Shown here: positions 16,085 through 24,818 of the stretch, one piece after another
How the letters are laid out: the number at the start of each line of letters is the position of its first letter
How positions within the stretch are numbered: the stretch's first letter is position 1
Assembly: GCA_963815375.1 (NCBI GenBank)
Contig: CAWFGX010000002.1
Location: forward strand, 62,001 to 126,000
Source: JASHPR01 sp963815375
GTDB taxonomy: Bacteria > Actinomycetota > Actinomycetes > Streptosporangiales > Streptosporangiaceae
Direction: 5' to 3'
DNA: 64,000 nt
Made by a program: the position numbers and the translations under genes
Notes under the pieces: model-generated
The model's database searches: none
The model's input: only the letters and a program-made list of their open reading frames with translations
What the model was told of the DNA's origin: nothing

Positions 16085-17509
16085 TCATGTCAAAGCGGCG
16101 AATTCGCTGAGGTAAGTGAAGGCCGTTTGCAGGTCAAGTCCCACGCTCGGCGCGAGCGACTCCGCCATGGCCATCAGCCCGGCGTCGTCCGTCACTGGTG
16201 TCTGCTGCTCGAACAGCACGCGCAGAGCCTCCTTCTTGCGCAGGTCGGCGAGTTGACCGGACAGCACGGCCGCGGCGCGTTCATCGGACGGGCGCGCGAA
16301 CTGGGCGTAGAACCGCAATGTCGTCGATCCCTCGGCGTGACCGAGCCGACCGGACACGGTGCGCAGGTCGACGCCGCTGGCCAGCAACTGGGTCGCTGAG
16401 TAGTGTCGCAACTCCTTCAGTGAGCTCGTGATCCCCACGGCCCCCGCGTACCGTTCGTACCTGTGCGTCATCGTGTCCGGGTTCCAGGGCCGCGCGCCAT
16501 CGGAGCCCGGTGAGAACGCGAACGCGTGGACTGGCACCTCAGCGCCCACCGTGGCGGCCGCCATTCGTCGGCGCGAGAAATGACTCGCGAACAGCTGGCA
16601 CGTTAGCGGGTCGAGCGAGACCCGCCGCTCCTCGCCGGTCTTAGTCTCCTTCTCGATCCGCTGGCCGTTCTTCACCAGGTAGTTCTTCGAGAAAGCCACC
16701 TCCTGGGCCTCGAAGTCGAACCGGGTCTCCCGAAGTGCCAGCAACTCGCCGCGCCGAGCACCCGTGGTCATCGCGGCCCACAGGAACAGCGCGAACTGCT
16801 CGTCCCGCTCCCACACGTGATTAAGCAGCCGGGCCGCGTCCTTTGGGCTTGGCGGGTTCGGCTGCCGCTTGCGCTGCCGCGGCATGGTGGCTCGCTCAGC
16901 CGGGTTCCGGTCGATCCAGTCGTAGCGAACTGCCAGGTTCAGCGCGGCTGAAATGATCGCGTTGACCTTCACGATCGACGCCGGGGACAGCGGTGCGCAC
17001 TGGTGCAGGCGGCACCGGTCATCACATTCGTGCGACCTGGCAGTCCGGTGATCGCGGAGCGGCCCGCAACGGCCGTCGCACGCATGTGTGCCCTTGGCAT
17101 AGTGCTCCGTTTTCGACAGCCGACTGCACAGCCGCGAGCAACGCCGCAGATGCGCGTAGAGCGCGTCTAGGGTATCCGGGCCAAGCCTGCGCAGCCTCAC
17201 GTCGCCGAGCACCGGCCGGATAATCCGCCGGATGTAGCTCTCGTGCGTTACCCGGGTCGAGACGCCGAGGTCGGCCACCTCCAGGTACCGGTCCAGCGCT
17301 AAGTCAACTGTCGCTGCATCCTCGGGCGCGCGCCCGGCTTCGGCGTCGGCTAGGAGCTTCGCGAGCTCCTGTGTCGCCCGCGTCTCATCCCCGACTGTCC
17401 GCCGCAGGTACCGCTTCTTGCCCGTGACAGGGTCCTTGCCTAAGTAGACGTGCACGCGGTAGGACCCGCCGGGGAGTACCTCGATGTGACCCTTCGTTGT
17501 TGTTGCCAT
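16085..17509 (-). CDS. Tyrosine recombinase (integrase) with Cys-rich insert
   Basis: A 474-aa phage/ICE-type integrase. It has an N-terminal arm-binding domain (GSYRVHVYLGKDPVTGKKRY), a core-binding SAM-like domain and a C-terminal catalytic domain. Catalytic residues are visible: Arg in TTGARRGELLALRE, His and Arg in LKELRHYSATQ, a second box in RTVSGRLGHAEG, and the Tyr nucleophile in TTLRFYAQF. Between residues about 122 and 172 there is an insert with eight cysteines and several histidines, which may bind zinc; most integrases lack it. Start ATG 17509 lies 80 bases from a 3' half of tRNA-Thr, the usual int-next-to-tRNA layout, while the stop lies 100 bases from a tRNA-Tyr 3' half. The gene appears intact. 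Confidence 0.92.
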   Translation of the reverse strand: MATTTKGHIEVLPGGSYRVHVYLGKDPVTGKKRYLRRTVGDETRATQELAKLLADAEAGRAPEDAATVDLALDRYLEVADLGVSTRVTHESYIRRIIRPVLGDVRLRRLGPDTLDALYAHLRRCSRLCSRLSKTEHYAKGTHACDGRCGPLRDHRTARSHECDDRCRLHQCAPLSPASIVKVNAIISAALNLAVRYDWIDRNPAERATMPRQRKRQPNPPSPKDAARLLNHVWERDEQFALFLWAAMTTGARRGELLALRETRFDFEAQEVAFSKNYLVKNGQRIEKETKTGEERRVSLDPLTCQLFASHFSRRRMAAATVGAEVPVHAFAFSPGSDGARPWNPDTMTHRYERYAGAVGITSSLKELRHYSATQLLASGVDLRTVSGRLGHAEGSTTLRFYAQFARPSDERAAAVLSGQLADLRKKEALRVLFEQQTPVTDDAGLMAMAESLAPSVGLDLQTAFTYLSEFAALT

Positions 17510-17589
17510 GAGACGACCGTAGCCGGGGGGTGCCTACAGACTCCACGATGGATTCCACAGCACGGCGCACGCGTTCGTGATCATGCCTC

Positions 17590-17642
17590 TGACCTGGAGC
17601 CCCCTTACGGAATCGAACCGTAGACCTTCTCCTTACCATGGA
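17590..17642 (-). repeat. Left 53-bp direct repeat: 3' half of tRNA-Thr(GGT)
   Basis: These 53 bases are identical to 42114-42166, which is the 3' half of the intact tRNA-Thr gene plus its CCA and a few flanking bases. Only the part from the anticodon to the 3' end is here; the 5' half of the tRNA is missing. The two copies are in the same orientation and bound 24.5 kb, as expected for attL/attR of an element integrated at the 3' end of the tRNA. Confidence 0.9.
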
Positions 17643-18038
17643 CCTCTGGCAGCTTCTGTAAGTGCAGGTAGGGGACCTGAGCTGCGAGGACGCGAGCACA
17701 GACTGGCGCTGACGACCTCCAGGCAGGCCCTCACGAGCGCTATTTGCCATTCGATCTGCCACTCATTCTGATCTTGGAGAACACCACATTCGAAGCGGAG
17801 GCTGGAAACCCTGGCCGGCTGCGCAGGCCTCAGACATCGCCGTCCTGAGTGAGGGGAGGCCGGCGCCGTATGCACTGGCGGAGCACTGACATGCAGCGGA
17901 GGGCTGATCGTGACGGGCTATCACGCCATGACGCTGGCAGGTCTGGCCAGCCACCTGGCGCGGTCGGCTGATGGCAAGGTGCGGTGGAAGCTCGTGTGGA
18001 AGTTTCCTCGAAGAGTACCGGTGGGAGTCGGCTGACGT
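17643..18038. other. Spacer inside the left attachment repeat
   Basis: About 400 bases between the left tRNA-Thr repeat and decayed coding sequence. Frames on both strands are short or compositionally odd and I recognise no gene. An AT-richer stretch with ATTTGCCATTCGATC near 17743 may be an old integration-end sequence. Confidence 0.4.
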
Positions 18039-18459
18039 TCAGCCCTCGCTCCTGCACGATGAGCCCACGCCGGTCGGTGATAAGCGGTGGGATGCGCTGC
18101 TGGCGGCGCTGGCGGAGCGTCTCGGCGCGCAGCACGATCTGGCCCCCCGAGGTGGGCGGAGTCCCGGATCTTGCGGCGGCCGTGGTTTCCGGCTGAACTG
18201 CGGATCCAGCGGGCCGAGGCGCTGGTCTGGTCGCCAGCAGCATTCCGCAAGCATGGTGTCTACCTGTCTGCCCGGGAGCCGGAGGCTGCCTGACCGAGCC
18301 CCGCCGATGTCCTTTGCGGCCGGGCCGACCGACTAATAGCTGGGACTCCTGGACCGTGAAAGTGACATTTCCTATCTGAACGTTGCTATCGCCCGTACCG
18401 GTATGAGCGATAGCCGTCCCCGCGAGGTCAGCCTGATGGATGTCACCCGATCGCTCCAA
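18039..18459 (-). pseudogene. Decayed gene of uncertain family
   Basis: The minus-strand frame starts convincingly (MERSGDIHQADLAGTAIAHT then GTGDSNVQIGNVTFTV), a polar strand-rich N-terminus like those of some actinobacterial NACHT or TPR effector proteins. It then loses coherence: fragments such as RRKIRDSAHLGG appear in a different frame. Multiple frameshifts are likely. The family guess is weak; it may be something else. Confidence 0.3.
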
Positions 18460-18735
18460 ATCTGACTCTTCCCGCGCAGCCGGTCATGCGGCGGTGGCCG
18501 ACGTGCTGGACCTGCAGAAGGTCAGTTCAGTGCGGCGATCGGGCCTCCGCTGGCCATCACTATCCTGCGGACTGCGCGCTCCTCGACGTCATCGCGTTGG
18601 CGTCCGAGCTCATCGCCACTGCGCGCACCGGGCTGTCCCCGGGGGCTCGTTTACGACCGGGGGCGGGCGGAGTACAACTGTGTGTTGGGTGCCGCTCTTC
18701 GGGCATCGCGGTCACGCTGAGGAAGAGAGAGCGAG

Positions 18736-19536
18736 ATGACACAGCCGGGCAGGCCCGCGGTCTTCGTGCATGGCCTATGGCTGCATGCCAGCTCGTGGGA
18801 CCCGTGGCTAGAGCTGTTCCAGGAGGCAGGCTACGCGGCGACTGCACCGGGCTGGCCAGGTGACGCGGACACGGTCGAAGCAGCCCGCCAGGACCCGGGC
18901 AAAGTCGCAGGCAAGGGCATAGACGATGTAGTCGACCACTACGCCCAGATCATCCGCGGCCTCGCCGCCCTGCCGGTCGTTATCGGCCACTCCTTCGGCG
19001 GCCTGATCGCGCAGCGGCTGCTCGGCCAGGACCTGGCCGCTGCCGCAGTCGCGATCGACCCGGCCCCCATCAAGGGCGTGCTCAACCTGCCCGTGTCCGC
19101 GCTGCGAGTCGCCTCGATCGCGCTGCGCAAGCCGGCCAACCGTAACCTGGCGATATCCCTCACCGCGGAACAGTTCCGGTACGGCTTCGGCAACGCCCTG
19201 CCCGAGCAGGAATCAGCTGAGCTGTTCGACCGCTGGACCGTGCCCTCGCCGGGCAAGCCGCTGTTCGAGGCCGGGCTGGCGAACTTCACCCCGCGGTCGC
19301 CGGCGAAGGTGAATACCGGAAACAAGACCCGCGGGCCGTTGCTGATCACCGCCGGGGGCCAGGATCACACGGTTCCGGCGGCCATCTCAACGTCGACTCG
19401 CAGGCTCTACCACAAGTCGCCGGCCATCACCGATTTCATCGAGTTCCCCGATCGCGGGCATTCGCTGACGATCGACCACGGCTGGCGCGAGGTCGCCCAG
19501 GCCGCGCTGGACTGGCTCGGGCAGCGGTCGCTCTGA
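18736..19536 (+). CDS. Alpha/beta hydrolase
   Basis: A 266-aa hydrolase of the alpha/beta fold. It has the oxyanion-hole region VFVHGLWLHASSW near the N-terminus, the nucleophile elbow VIGHSFGG with Ser around 87, the acid in LLITAGGQDHTVP and the catalytic His in DRGHSLTIDHGW. A cap region (SALRVASIALRKPANRNLAI) lies between strands 6 and 7. The gene is preceded by GAAGAGAGAGCGAG, an acceptable ribosome site. It is transcribed alone, away from decayed genes on both sides. Similar proteins are annotated as non-heme chloroperoxidase or carboxylesterase; the substrate is unknown. It is the first intact gene inside the repeat-bounded segment. Confidence 0.9.
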   Translation: MTQPGRPAVFVHGLWLHASSWDPWLELFQEAGYAATAPGWPGDADTVEAARQDPGKVAGKGIDDVVDHYAQIIRGLAALPVVIGHSFGGLIAQRLLGQDLAAAAVAIDPAPIKGVLNLPVSALRVASIALRKPANRNLAISLTAEQFRYGFGNALPEQESAELFDRWTVPSPGKPLFEAGLANFTPRSPAKVNTGNKTRGPLLITAGGQDHTVPAAISTSTRRLYHKSPAITDFIEFPDRGHSLTIDHGWREVAQAALDWLGQRSL

Positions 19537-19840
19537 TCAGCGTGAGCCGAGCCGGGACAGCCCCTCCGGCAAGTCCCCGGTGTCATCGCCGGGGCCAGGC
19601 CGAGGACGGCATCTGGCCCGTAGAAGAACGGCCCGGCGAACGGAGGCATATCTGACGCGTCCGGCAGATCGAAGGTCAGGTACGGGGGCTGGCGCCCGTC
19701 GAAGGTCGTCAGGTGCATTGCGTCCGGCTCCGCCGTTGCGCGGCGCCCTGCATGAGGTTGCCGATGGTTCCGTTGCTGATCGCGCGGTTCCCCGCCCCGA
19801 CTGGCATGCTGATCCTGGCCACCACTAGATGAGTCCCCCA
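19537..19840 (-). pseudogene. Small conserved protein, frameshifted remnant
   Basis: Three frames together give VARISMPVGAGNRAISNGTI / AMHLTTFDGRQPPYLTFDLP then DASDMPPFAGPFFYGPDAVL / DTGDLPEGLSRLGSR, the full outline of a common ~95-aa actinobacterial protein of unknown function. Shifts fall near 19745 and 19590. It ends next to the hydrolase, convergent with it. Confidence 0.6.
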
Positions 19841-19924
19841 TGACTCAAACACAGCCCGCGGCCGGATAAACATGCACGTCCGCGTGTACTGACGACGCGC
19901 GCTGCTACCGCGCCCCGAGCGTCC

Positions 19925-20130
19925 TCAGCATGGCGGCTCGTCGCCGTTACCCGGGTCGTCGACAAACGCATGAAGGCTGCTAACCCTCTCACCAGCCAAG
20001 ATGACGAAGTCCATGCCGCTGACGACCCGTGGGTTGTCCGGCGGCCCGAAGTGCCAGAAAAGCGCGGATCGCGTTACTGAGTGTCCGCGGACCTCCGGCG
20101 AGCGTGAACTTCCCCCCGGGAATCGGCTCT
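19925..20130 (-). pseudogene. NTF2/SnoaL-like C-terminal fragment
   Basis: One minus-strand frame reads VTRSALFWHFGPPDNPRVVS then GMDFVILAGERVSSLHAFVD and stops at 19925, resembling the last strands of nuclear-transport-factor-2-like (SnoaL) proteins. Upstream residues do not fit and no start is present. The preceding stretch ending RWWITRHINQIRAKLRAD belongs to another, unrecognised remnant. Confidence 0.4.
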
Positions 20131-20284
20131 GAAGCGAGTCGCTGAAAGCCTCCCAGTCCGGGGCGGTTGAGGCGCGCAGATCGGGTCAGTCTGCGCGCAA
20201 CTTCGCCCGGATCTGGTTGATATGCCGAGTGATCCACCAGCGCGTGGCGGACTCGGTTGCGCCCGTCTGGCGCAGGACCTGCGG

Positions 20285-20688
20285 TCGGCCGCGCCATCGC
20301 GTCCCGCAGCAGCGCGTAGGTCTTCTTTTCTCGTCCCTCGCGCCCTGACGAGGTAGGCCTTGTTGAAGTAGAGCGGGTTGATGTCATCGAGCTCGACGAA
20401 GCTGTGGATGTCCGTGGACCGTGACTGGCCGGGGGTGACCTCGTCGAGTTCGTCCTGGTCCAGGAGCACGTAGTCCCCGCGGCCCACGCCGGCGCCCTTG
20501 GCGATGCCGGCCGGCCTCGTCCGCCGTGCGCTCGTTGACCCGCCGGTAGCGAATCCGGTCCGAGATGCCCTTCTCGAACTGATGGAAGGCGGTTCGTGCG
20601 CCTCAGTCGCTGAGTACAGCTCCACCGGAACCGAGACCAGCCCGAATGACAGCACTCCGGACCAGATGGGCCGCGCCTTGTCAGTTTG
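20285..20688 (-). pseudogene. Ku (non-homologous end-joining) pseudogene
   Basis: The reading KARPIWSGVLSFGLVSVPVE then LYSATEAHEP, FHQFEKGISDRIRYRRVNER in the next frame, and GDYVLLDQDELDEVTPGQSR, HSFVELDDINPLYFNKAYLV back in another frame, then EKKTYALLRDAMA, is unmistakably bacterial Ku. Defects: the normal initiating Met of MARPIWSG is Lys (AAG), at least three frameshifts occur, and the C-terminal half of the beta-barrel and the tail are absent. Ku with LigD repairs double-strand breaks, often in stationary phase or spores; this copy cannot do so. No ligD lies nearby. Confidence 0.9.
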
Positions 20689-21256
20689 TGCGGCCGCGGC
20701 CGCCGATGGCGTCTCGGAGCTTGTCGATCACGGCCACCGCGGGCCCGGCGGTCTTGAGCACGCCGGGGCTAGGCGGCGTGTGCGGGTGCGGCCGGGTTGG
20801 TCCCTTGTCCTCGGCTGCCTGGATCTTCTCGCCGAGATCCTGCGCTTCGGCCGGGGTCAGCACCTGGCGCAGGCTCGGCCAGACCCGCGTTTCCTCGAGT
20901 GCGATGTGCTGGCGCGCGGCCGGCATGTACTCGGCAAGAAGCCGGTCGAACTCCGCGTCACGGCTGTTCAGCCTATCCAGCCGGGCCAAGACCTCCTTGG
21001 CCCGCTGTTCCTGGCTGATGGCCTCGTCGGCCAGCGCGGACCCGTCGCTCACCCGGTCGCGGACGACTGGCCAGAAAAACTGCTCCTCAGCGGCCTCATG
21101 CCGGGACGAATCCATGACCAGGTAGTCGGCCACCTCCTGGCGGGCGGCCTGGATCGCGTCGCTCGCCTTGTCGTGTCCGGGACTGTCCTGCAGAACCGTC
21201 AGCATGCCCTTCACGCCGGCATGATCGGCGCCCAGCACCTCGAATACGTCCGTCAT
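20681..21256 (-). CDS. Hemerythrin HHE-domain protein
   Basis: A 191-aa four-helix protein with histidines and carboxylates spaced as in HHE domains: EVLGADHAGVKGML, MDSSRHEAAEEQFFWPVV, ARQHIALEETRVWPSLR. Such domains bind a di-iron centre and sense or handle O2, NO or peroxide. A C-terminal extension (GEKIQAAEDKGPTRPHPHTP onward) ends with a short helix of unknown role. The start at 21256 has AAAGGGGGG upstream. It is followed by the Ku pseudogene and preceded by the SDR gene on the same strand; with the catalase they form a redox-stress group. Confidence 0.9.
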   Translation of the reverse strand: MTDVFEVLGADHAGVKGMLTVLQDSPGHDKASDAIQAARQEVADYLVMDSSRHEAAEEQFFWPVVRDRVSDGSALADEAISQEQRAKEVLARLDRLNSRDAEFDRLLAEYMPAARQHIALEETRVWPSLRQVLTPAEAQDLGEKIQAAEDKGPTRPHPHTPPSPGVLKTAGPAVAVIDKLRDAIGGRGRTN

Positions 21257-21479
21257 GACGCCCCCCTTTCGGTTGGTTCGACTTCACCCCGCGCTACCCG
21301 ACGGCAGCGGGCTAAACGCGATCGCCGCAGCTACCGGAGAACAACATCAGCGCTGCGGCGACACAGCAGTGGCGGGCCGCGGCCGAGCGAATTACGTGCC
21401 CAGATCGGAAAGAAGCCGGGCGTTAAGGCAATTTCAGCGAAACTCATCCGGTTTGCCGGCCACCGACGTCAGCGGGAGT

Positions 21480-22319
21480 TCAGAGGATGGGCGTACCCCC
21501 GGTGACGGCGATCCGGGCGCCCGAGACGTAGCTCGCCTCGTCCGAAGCGAGCATCACGTAGACCGGGGCTACCTCGGCGGGCTGCCCGGGGCGGCCGAGC
21601 GCCGAGGACGACCCGAAGGATTCCACGTGCTCGCCCGGCATGGTGGACGGGATGAGCGGCGTCCAGACCGGCCCGGGCGCGACGCTGTTGGCGCGGATGC
21701 CGCGCGGGGCCAGGAGCTGGGCCAGCGCGGCGGTCATGTTCGCGATACCCGCCTTGGTCACGTCGTAGGGCATGAGCGTCGGGGTCGGCGAGTCGGAATT
21801 GACCGAGCTGGTTCCGATGATGGACGACCCCGGGCTCATATGCGGGAGCGCGGCCTTGGTCAGGTAGAAGAACGCGCTGAGGTTGACCGCCATGGTCCGG
21901 TCCCATTCCTGGTCGGAGATGTCTTCGACCTTGTCGTGTGTCCGCTGCTGGGCAGCGTTGCTGACCAGCACGTCGACCCGGCCGAATTCGCTGACCGCCG
22001 CTTCGATGACCGAACGGCAATGTGCCGGGTCCGCGAGGTCGCCGGGCACGAGCATGGCTTTGCGGCCGGCCTGCTCGACCCATTTGCGGGTCTCCTGGGC
22101 ATCCTCGTGCTCATCGAGGTAGGAGATCAGAATGTCGGCGCCCTCGCGGGCGAAGGCGATGGCCACGGCCCGGCCGATGCCGCTGTCGGCCCCGGTGATC
22201 ACCGCGGCCTTGCCGGACAGGCGGCCCGAGCCCCGGTAGCTGTCCTCGCCGTGGTCGGGATGCGGGCGCATGTCCCCGGTCCGGCCGGGTGGTTCCTGCT
22301 GCTGTGCGGGCTGATTCAT
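21480..22319 (-). CDS. SDR-family oxidoreductase (YghA-like)
   Basis: A 279-aa short-chain dehydrogenase. The start is ATG 22319 with AAGGGGG upstream; extra residues in the longer frame are discarded. The N-terminal arm MNQPAQQQEPPGRTGDMRPH then PDHGEDSYRGSGRL is the extension of the YghA/GsfE-type general-stress SDRs. The NAD(P) loop is TGADSGIGRAVA, the active site has SSVNSDSPTP and YDVTKAGI (Tyr-x3-Lys), and the C-terminus ends SGARIAVTGGTPIL where most have GG-P. It is next to a catalase and hemerythrin gene, consistent with an oxidative or osmotic stress set. The substrate is unknown. Confidence 0.92.
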   Translation of the reverse strand: MNQPAQQQEPPGRTGDMRPHPDHGEDSYRGSGRLSGKAAVITGADSGIGRAVAIAFAREGADILISYLDEHEDAQETRKWVEQAGRKAMLVPGDLADPAHCRSVIEAAVSEFGRVDVLVSNAAQQRTHDKVEDISDQEWDRTMAVNLSAFFYLTKAALPHMSPGSSIIGTSSVNSDSPTPTLMPYDVTKAGIANMTAALAQLLAPRGIRANSVAPGPVWTPLIPSTMPGEHVESFGSSSALGRPGQPAEVAPVYVMLASDEASYVSGARIAVTGGTPIL

Positions 22320-22378
22320 CGTTTTCCCCCTTCTTGTGTGGCCACGTTCGGCCCGGTCACTAGACGTGCCGCGCCGCA

Positions 22379-24493
22379 TCAGGTCGTAGCCTCGCGCTGC
22401 CAGTAGCGCAGCGCGCCGCATCGGCCGAGGAAGCCCGCGGCGTCGCCGCGGCCGTTGCCCAGCTCGATGAACCCGTCGTCGATGAGCTCGGCTACGCCCG
22501 TGGCCGCGAGCAGCGGCGCGGCCGCGCCGACGTGGCCGATGAATTTGCAGTGCGCGTAGGCGTCGGTGACAAAGTCCCGCGCCGCGGGGGTGCGGGCCAG
22601 GGCCGGGGCGCCGTCGGCGGAGGGGAGCAGGACGACGGCGTCGTAGAGCACCGACGGGCCGCCGTCGACTTGCTGATCGGCCTCGACCCGCTTGCCGTCG
22701 CTGGCCTGGATGCCGCCGACCGCGGGCGCCACCAGCTCCACGTCAACCCCGGCCTGCTCGGCCGCCGACCGCAGCCCGGCGAGAATATCGGCGTCGGCGC
22801 CGTCGGTGACCAGCACGCCGATCTTGCGCCCGGCGAAGCTTGGCGGCCCGTTGGCCAGGATGCTGAGGGCTGGCGAGGCGGGAAGGCCGTCGACCGGCTC
22901 GCGGGCGGCCGGGGCCTTGTCCGGGAGCTCGGCCAGGCCGAGGCCGCCGGCGACGGAGCGGGCCAGGTCCTCGTGCACGTTGCGGAGCCCGGCGACCATG
23001 CGCGCACGGATCTCGGCCCGGCCGCACTTGCTCAGCTCGAACGTGAACGCGTCGCCGATGTGACGCCGTTCGACGTCGGTCTGGCTGAGGTAGAACTGGC
23101 GTGCCTGGCTGTAATGGTCGGCGAAGCTCTCCGGGCGCAGTCGGCGCTTGGTCCCCGACTCGGCCGCCGGGAAGGTCGTGAAGCCCGCCGACGGGTCCTC
23201 GCGCGGGCCGCCCACCTCGGCCGGCCAGGAGTTGGGCTCGTAGCTGGCCCGGGTGACCGGGTTGGCCATGGCCATGTGCCCGTCCTGCTGGAAGTGCGCG
23301 ACCGGGCACCGCGGTGAGTTCACCGGCAGGTGGGTGAAGTTCGGGCTGCCGAGCCGCTTGAGCTGGGTGTCCAGGTAGGAGAAGTTACGTCCCTGCAGCA
23401 GCGGGTCGTTGGTGAAGTCGACGCCCGGCACAATGTTCTGGGTGCAGAACGCCACCTGCTCGGTCTCGGCGAAGAAGTTGTCGACGACCCGGTCCAGCAC
23501 CAGGCGGCCGACGCGCCGCACCGGCACCAGCTCCTCCGGGATGATCTTCGTCGGGTCGAGGATGTCGAAGTCGAACCCATCGGCGAACTCCTCGTCGAAC
23601 AGCTGCAGGCCCAGCTCCCACTCCGGGAACGACCCCTGCCGGATCGCGTCCCACAGGTCGCGCCGGTGGAAGTCGGGATCCGCGCCGTTGATCTTGACCG
23701 CCTCGTTCCACACCACCGACTGCAGCCCCTGCATCGGCTTCCAGTGGAACTTCACGAACGTCGCCTGCCCGTCTGCGTTGACCAGCCGGAACGTGTGCAC
23801 CCCGAAGCCCTCCATGAACCGGAACGACCGCGGAATGGCCCGGTCCGACATGATCCACATCAGCATGTGCGTCGACTCGGGCATCAGCGAGACGAAGTCC
23901 CAGAAGTTGTCGTGGGCCGTCTGGGCCTGCGGGAAGCCGCGGTCGGGCTCCTGCTTCGCCGCGTGAATGACATCGGGGAACTTGATCGCGTCCTGGATGA
24001 AGAACACCGGGATGTTGTTGCCGACCAGGTCCCAGTTGCCCTCGTTGGTGTACAGCTTCACGGCGAACCCGCGCACGTCGCGGGCCAGGTCCCCGGAGCC
24101 CTTGTTTCCGGCCACGGTGGAGAACCGCACGAATGCCTCGGTGCGCTCCCCGGCCCGCTGGAACAGGTCAGCCCGGGTGATATCGGTCAGCGGCTCGTAG
24201 TTCTCGAAGAAGCCGTGCGCGCCGAAGCCCCGCGCGTGCACGACCCGCTCCGGGATCCGCTCATGGTCGAAGTGGAAGATCTTCTCCCGGAAGTGGAAGT
24301 CCTCCAGCGCGCCCGGGCCGCGCTCCCCGACTCGCAGCGAGTTCTGGTCGTCTGCGACCCTCACCCCCTGCTGCGTGGTCAGCGCCGGCCGCCCGTTCCC
24401 GGCGACCTGATGCGTCTCGCCGCCGCTCCCCCGCTCGAGCCGCTCGCCGCCGTACTCGACGTCCTTCCGGACGCCGTCCGAAGCGTTGCCCAT
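22379..24493 (-). CDS. katE: Large-subunit catalase (KatE/HPII type)
   Basis: A 704-aa clade 2 catalase that disproportionates hydrogen peroxide. The start is ATG 24493 with GGGGAGG upstream. The distal His is in RVVHARGFGAHGFFE (near residue 86) with Ser/Asn partners in FVRFSTV and LVGNNIPVFFIQD. The proximal heme Tyr is in RNFSYLDTQLKRLG. The C-terminal 150 residues form the DJ-1/GATase-like domain of large catalases (RKIGVLVTDGADADILAGLR onward). The N-terminal extension is moderately long and polar. It lies 59 bases upstream of the SDR start on the same strand. All catalytic motifs are intact. Confidence 0.95.
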   Translation of the reverse strand: MGNASDGVRKDVEYGGERLERGSGGETHQVAGNGRPALTTQQGVRVADDQNSLRVGERGPGALEDFHFREKIFHFDHERIPERVVHARGFGAHGFFENYEPLTDITRADLFQRAGERTEAFVRFSTVAGNKGSGDLARDVRGFAVKLYTNEGNWDLVGNNIPVFFIQDAIKFPDVIHAAKQEPDRGFPQAQTAHDNFWDFVSLMPESTHMLMWIMSDRAIPRSFRFMEGFGVHTFRLVNADGQATFVKFHWKPMQGLQSVVWNEAVKINGADPDFHRRDLWDAIRQGSFPEWELGLQLFDEEFADGFDFDILDPTKIIPEELVPVRRVGRLVLDRVVDNFFAETEQVAFCTQNIVPGVDFTNDPLLQGRNFSYLDTQLKRLGSPNFTHLPVNSPRCPVAHFQQDGHMAMANPVTRASYEPNSWPAEVGGPREDPSAGFTTFPAAESGTKRRLRPESFADHYSQARQFYLSQTDVERRHIGDAFTFELSKCGRAEIRARMVAGLRNVHEDLARSVAGGLGLAELPDKAPAAREPVDGLPASPALSILANGPPSFAGRKIGVLVTDGADADILAGLRSAAEQAGVDVELVAPAVGGIQASDGKRVEADQQVDGGPSVLYDAVVLLPSADGAPALARTPAARDFVTDAYAHCKFIGHVGAAAPLLAATGVAELIDDGFIELGNGRGDAAGFLGRCGALRYWQREATT

Positions 24494-24818
24494 CGTGGCC
24501 TCCCCGACTCGCCGTGAACCGCCTGCCCTAACCCCGTGATGGCAGGCCAAACATGAGCGTCCTGACGGGGCGCGGGCCTAAGAAACCTGGCGGAAGCAAC
24601 TGAGAGCCAAGCCCAAGTCGGGGTAGACGTGCAGCCGCCTCTCGATCCTTAGCAGCCGTACCGCTCGCGCCACCTCGTCTGACGGACAGACCAGGCTCGC
24701 GACCCTGATACGCGAGCAGATCGTCGGCACCGGCCAGTCCAGATTCGCAGAGGCAATTCCGGAGGAGGAGATAGCCCGATCTGCTTAGCGGCAAGGGAAC
24801 GGTCGTGACCGGCCTGGT
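24494..24818. other. Intergenic region, no gene seen
   Basis: About 325 bases between the catalase start and the stop of the HIBADH-like pseudogene. It presumably holds the catalase promoter. A minus-strand frame at 24528-24794 has no recognisable features. Confidence 0.5.
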
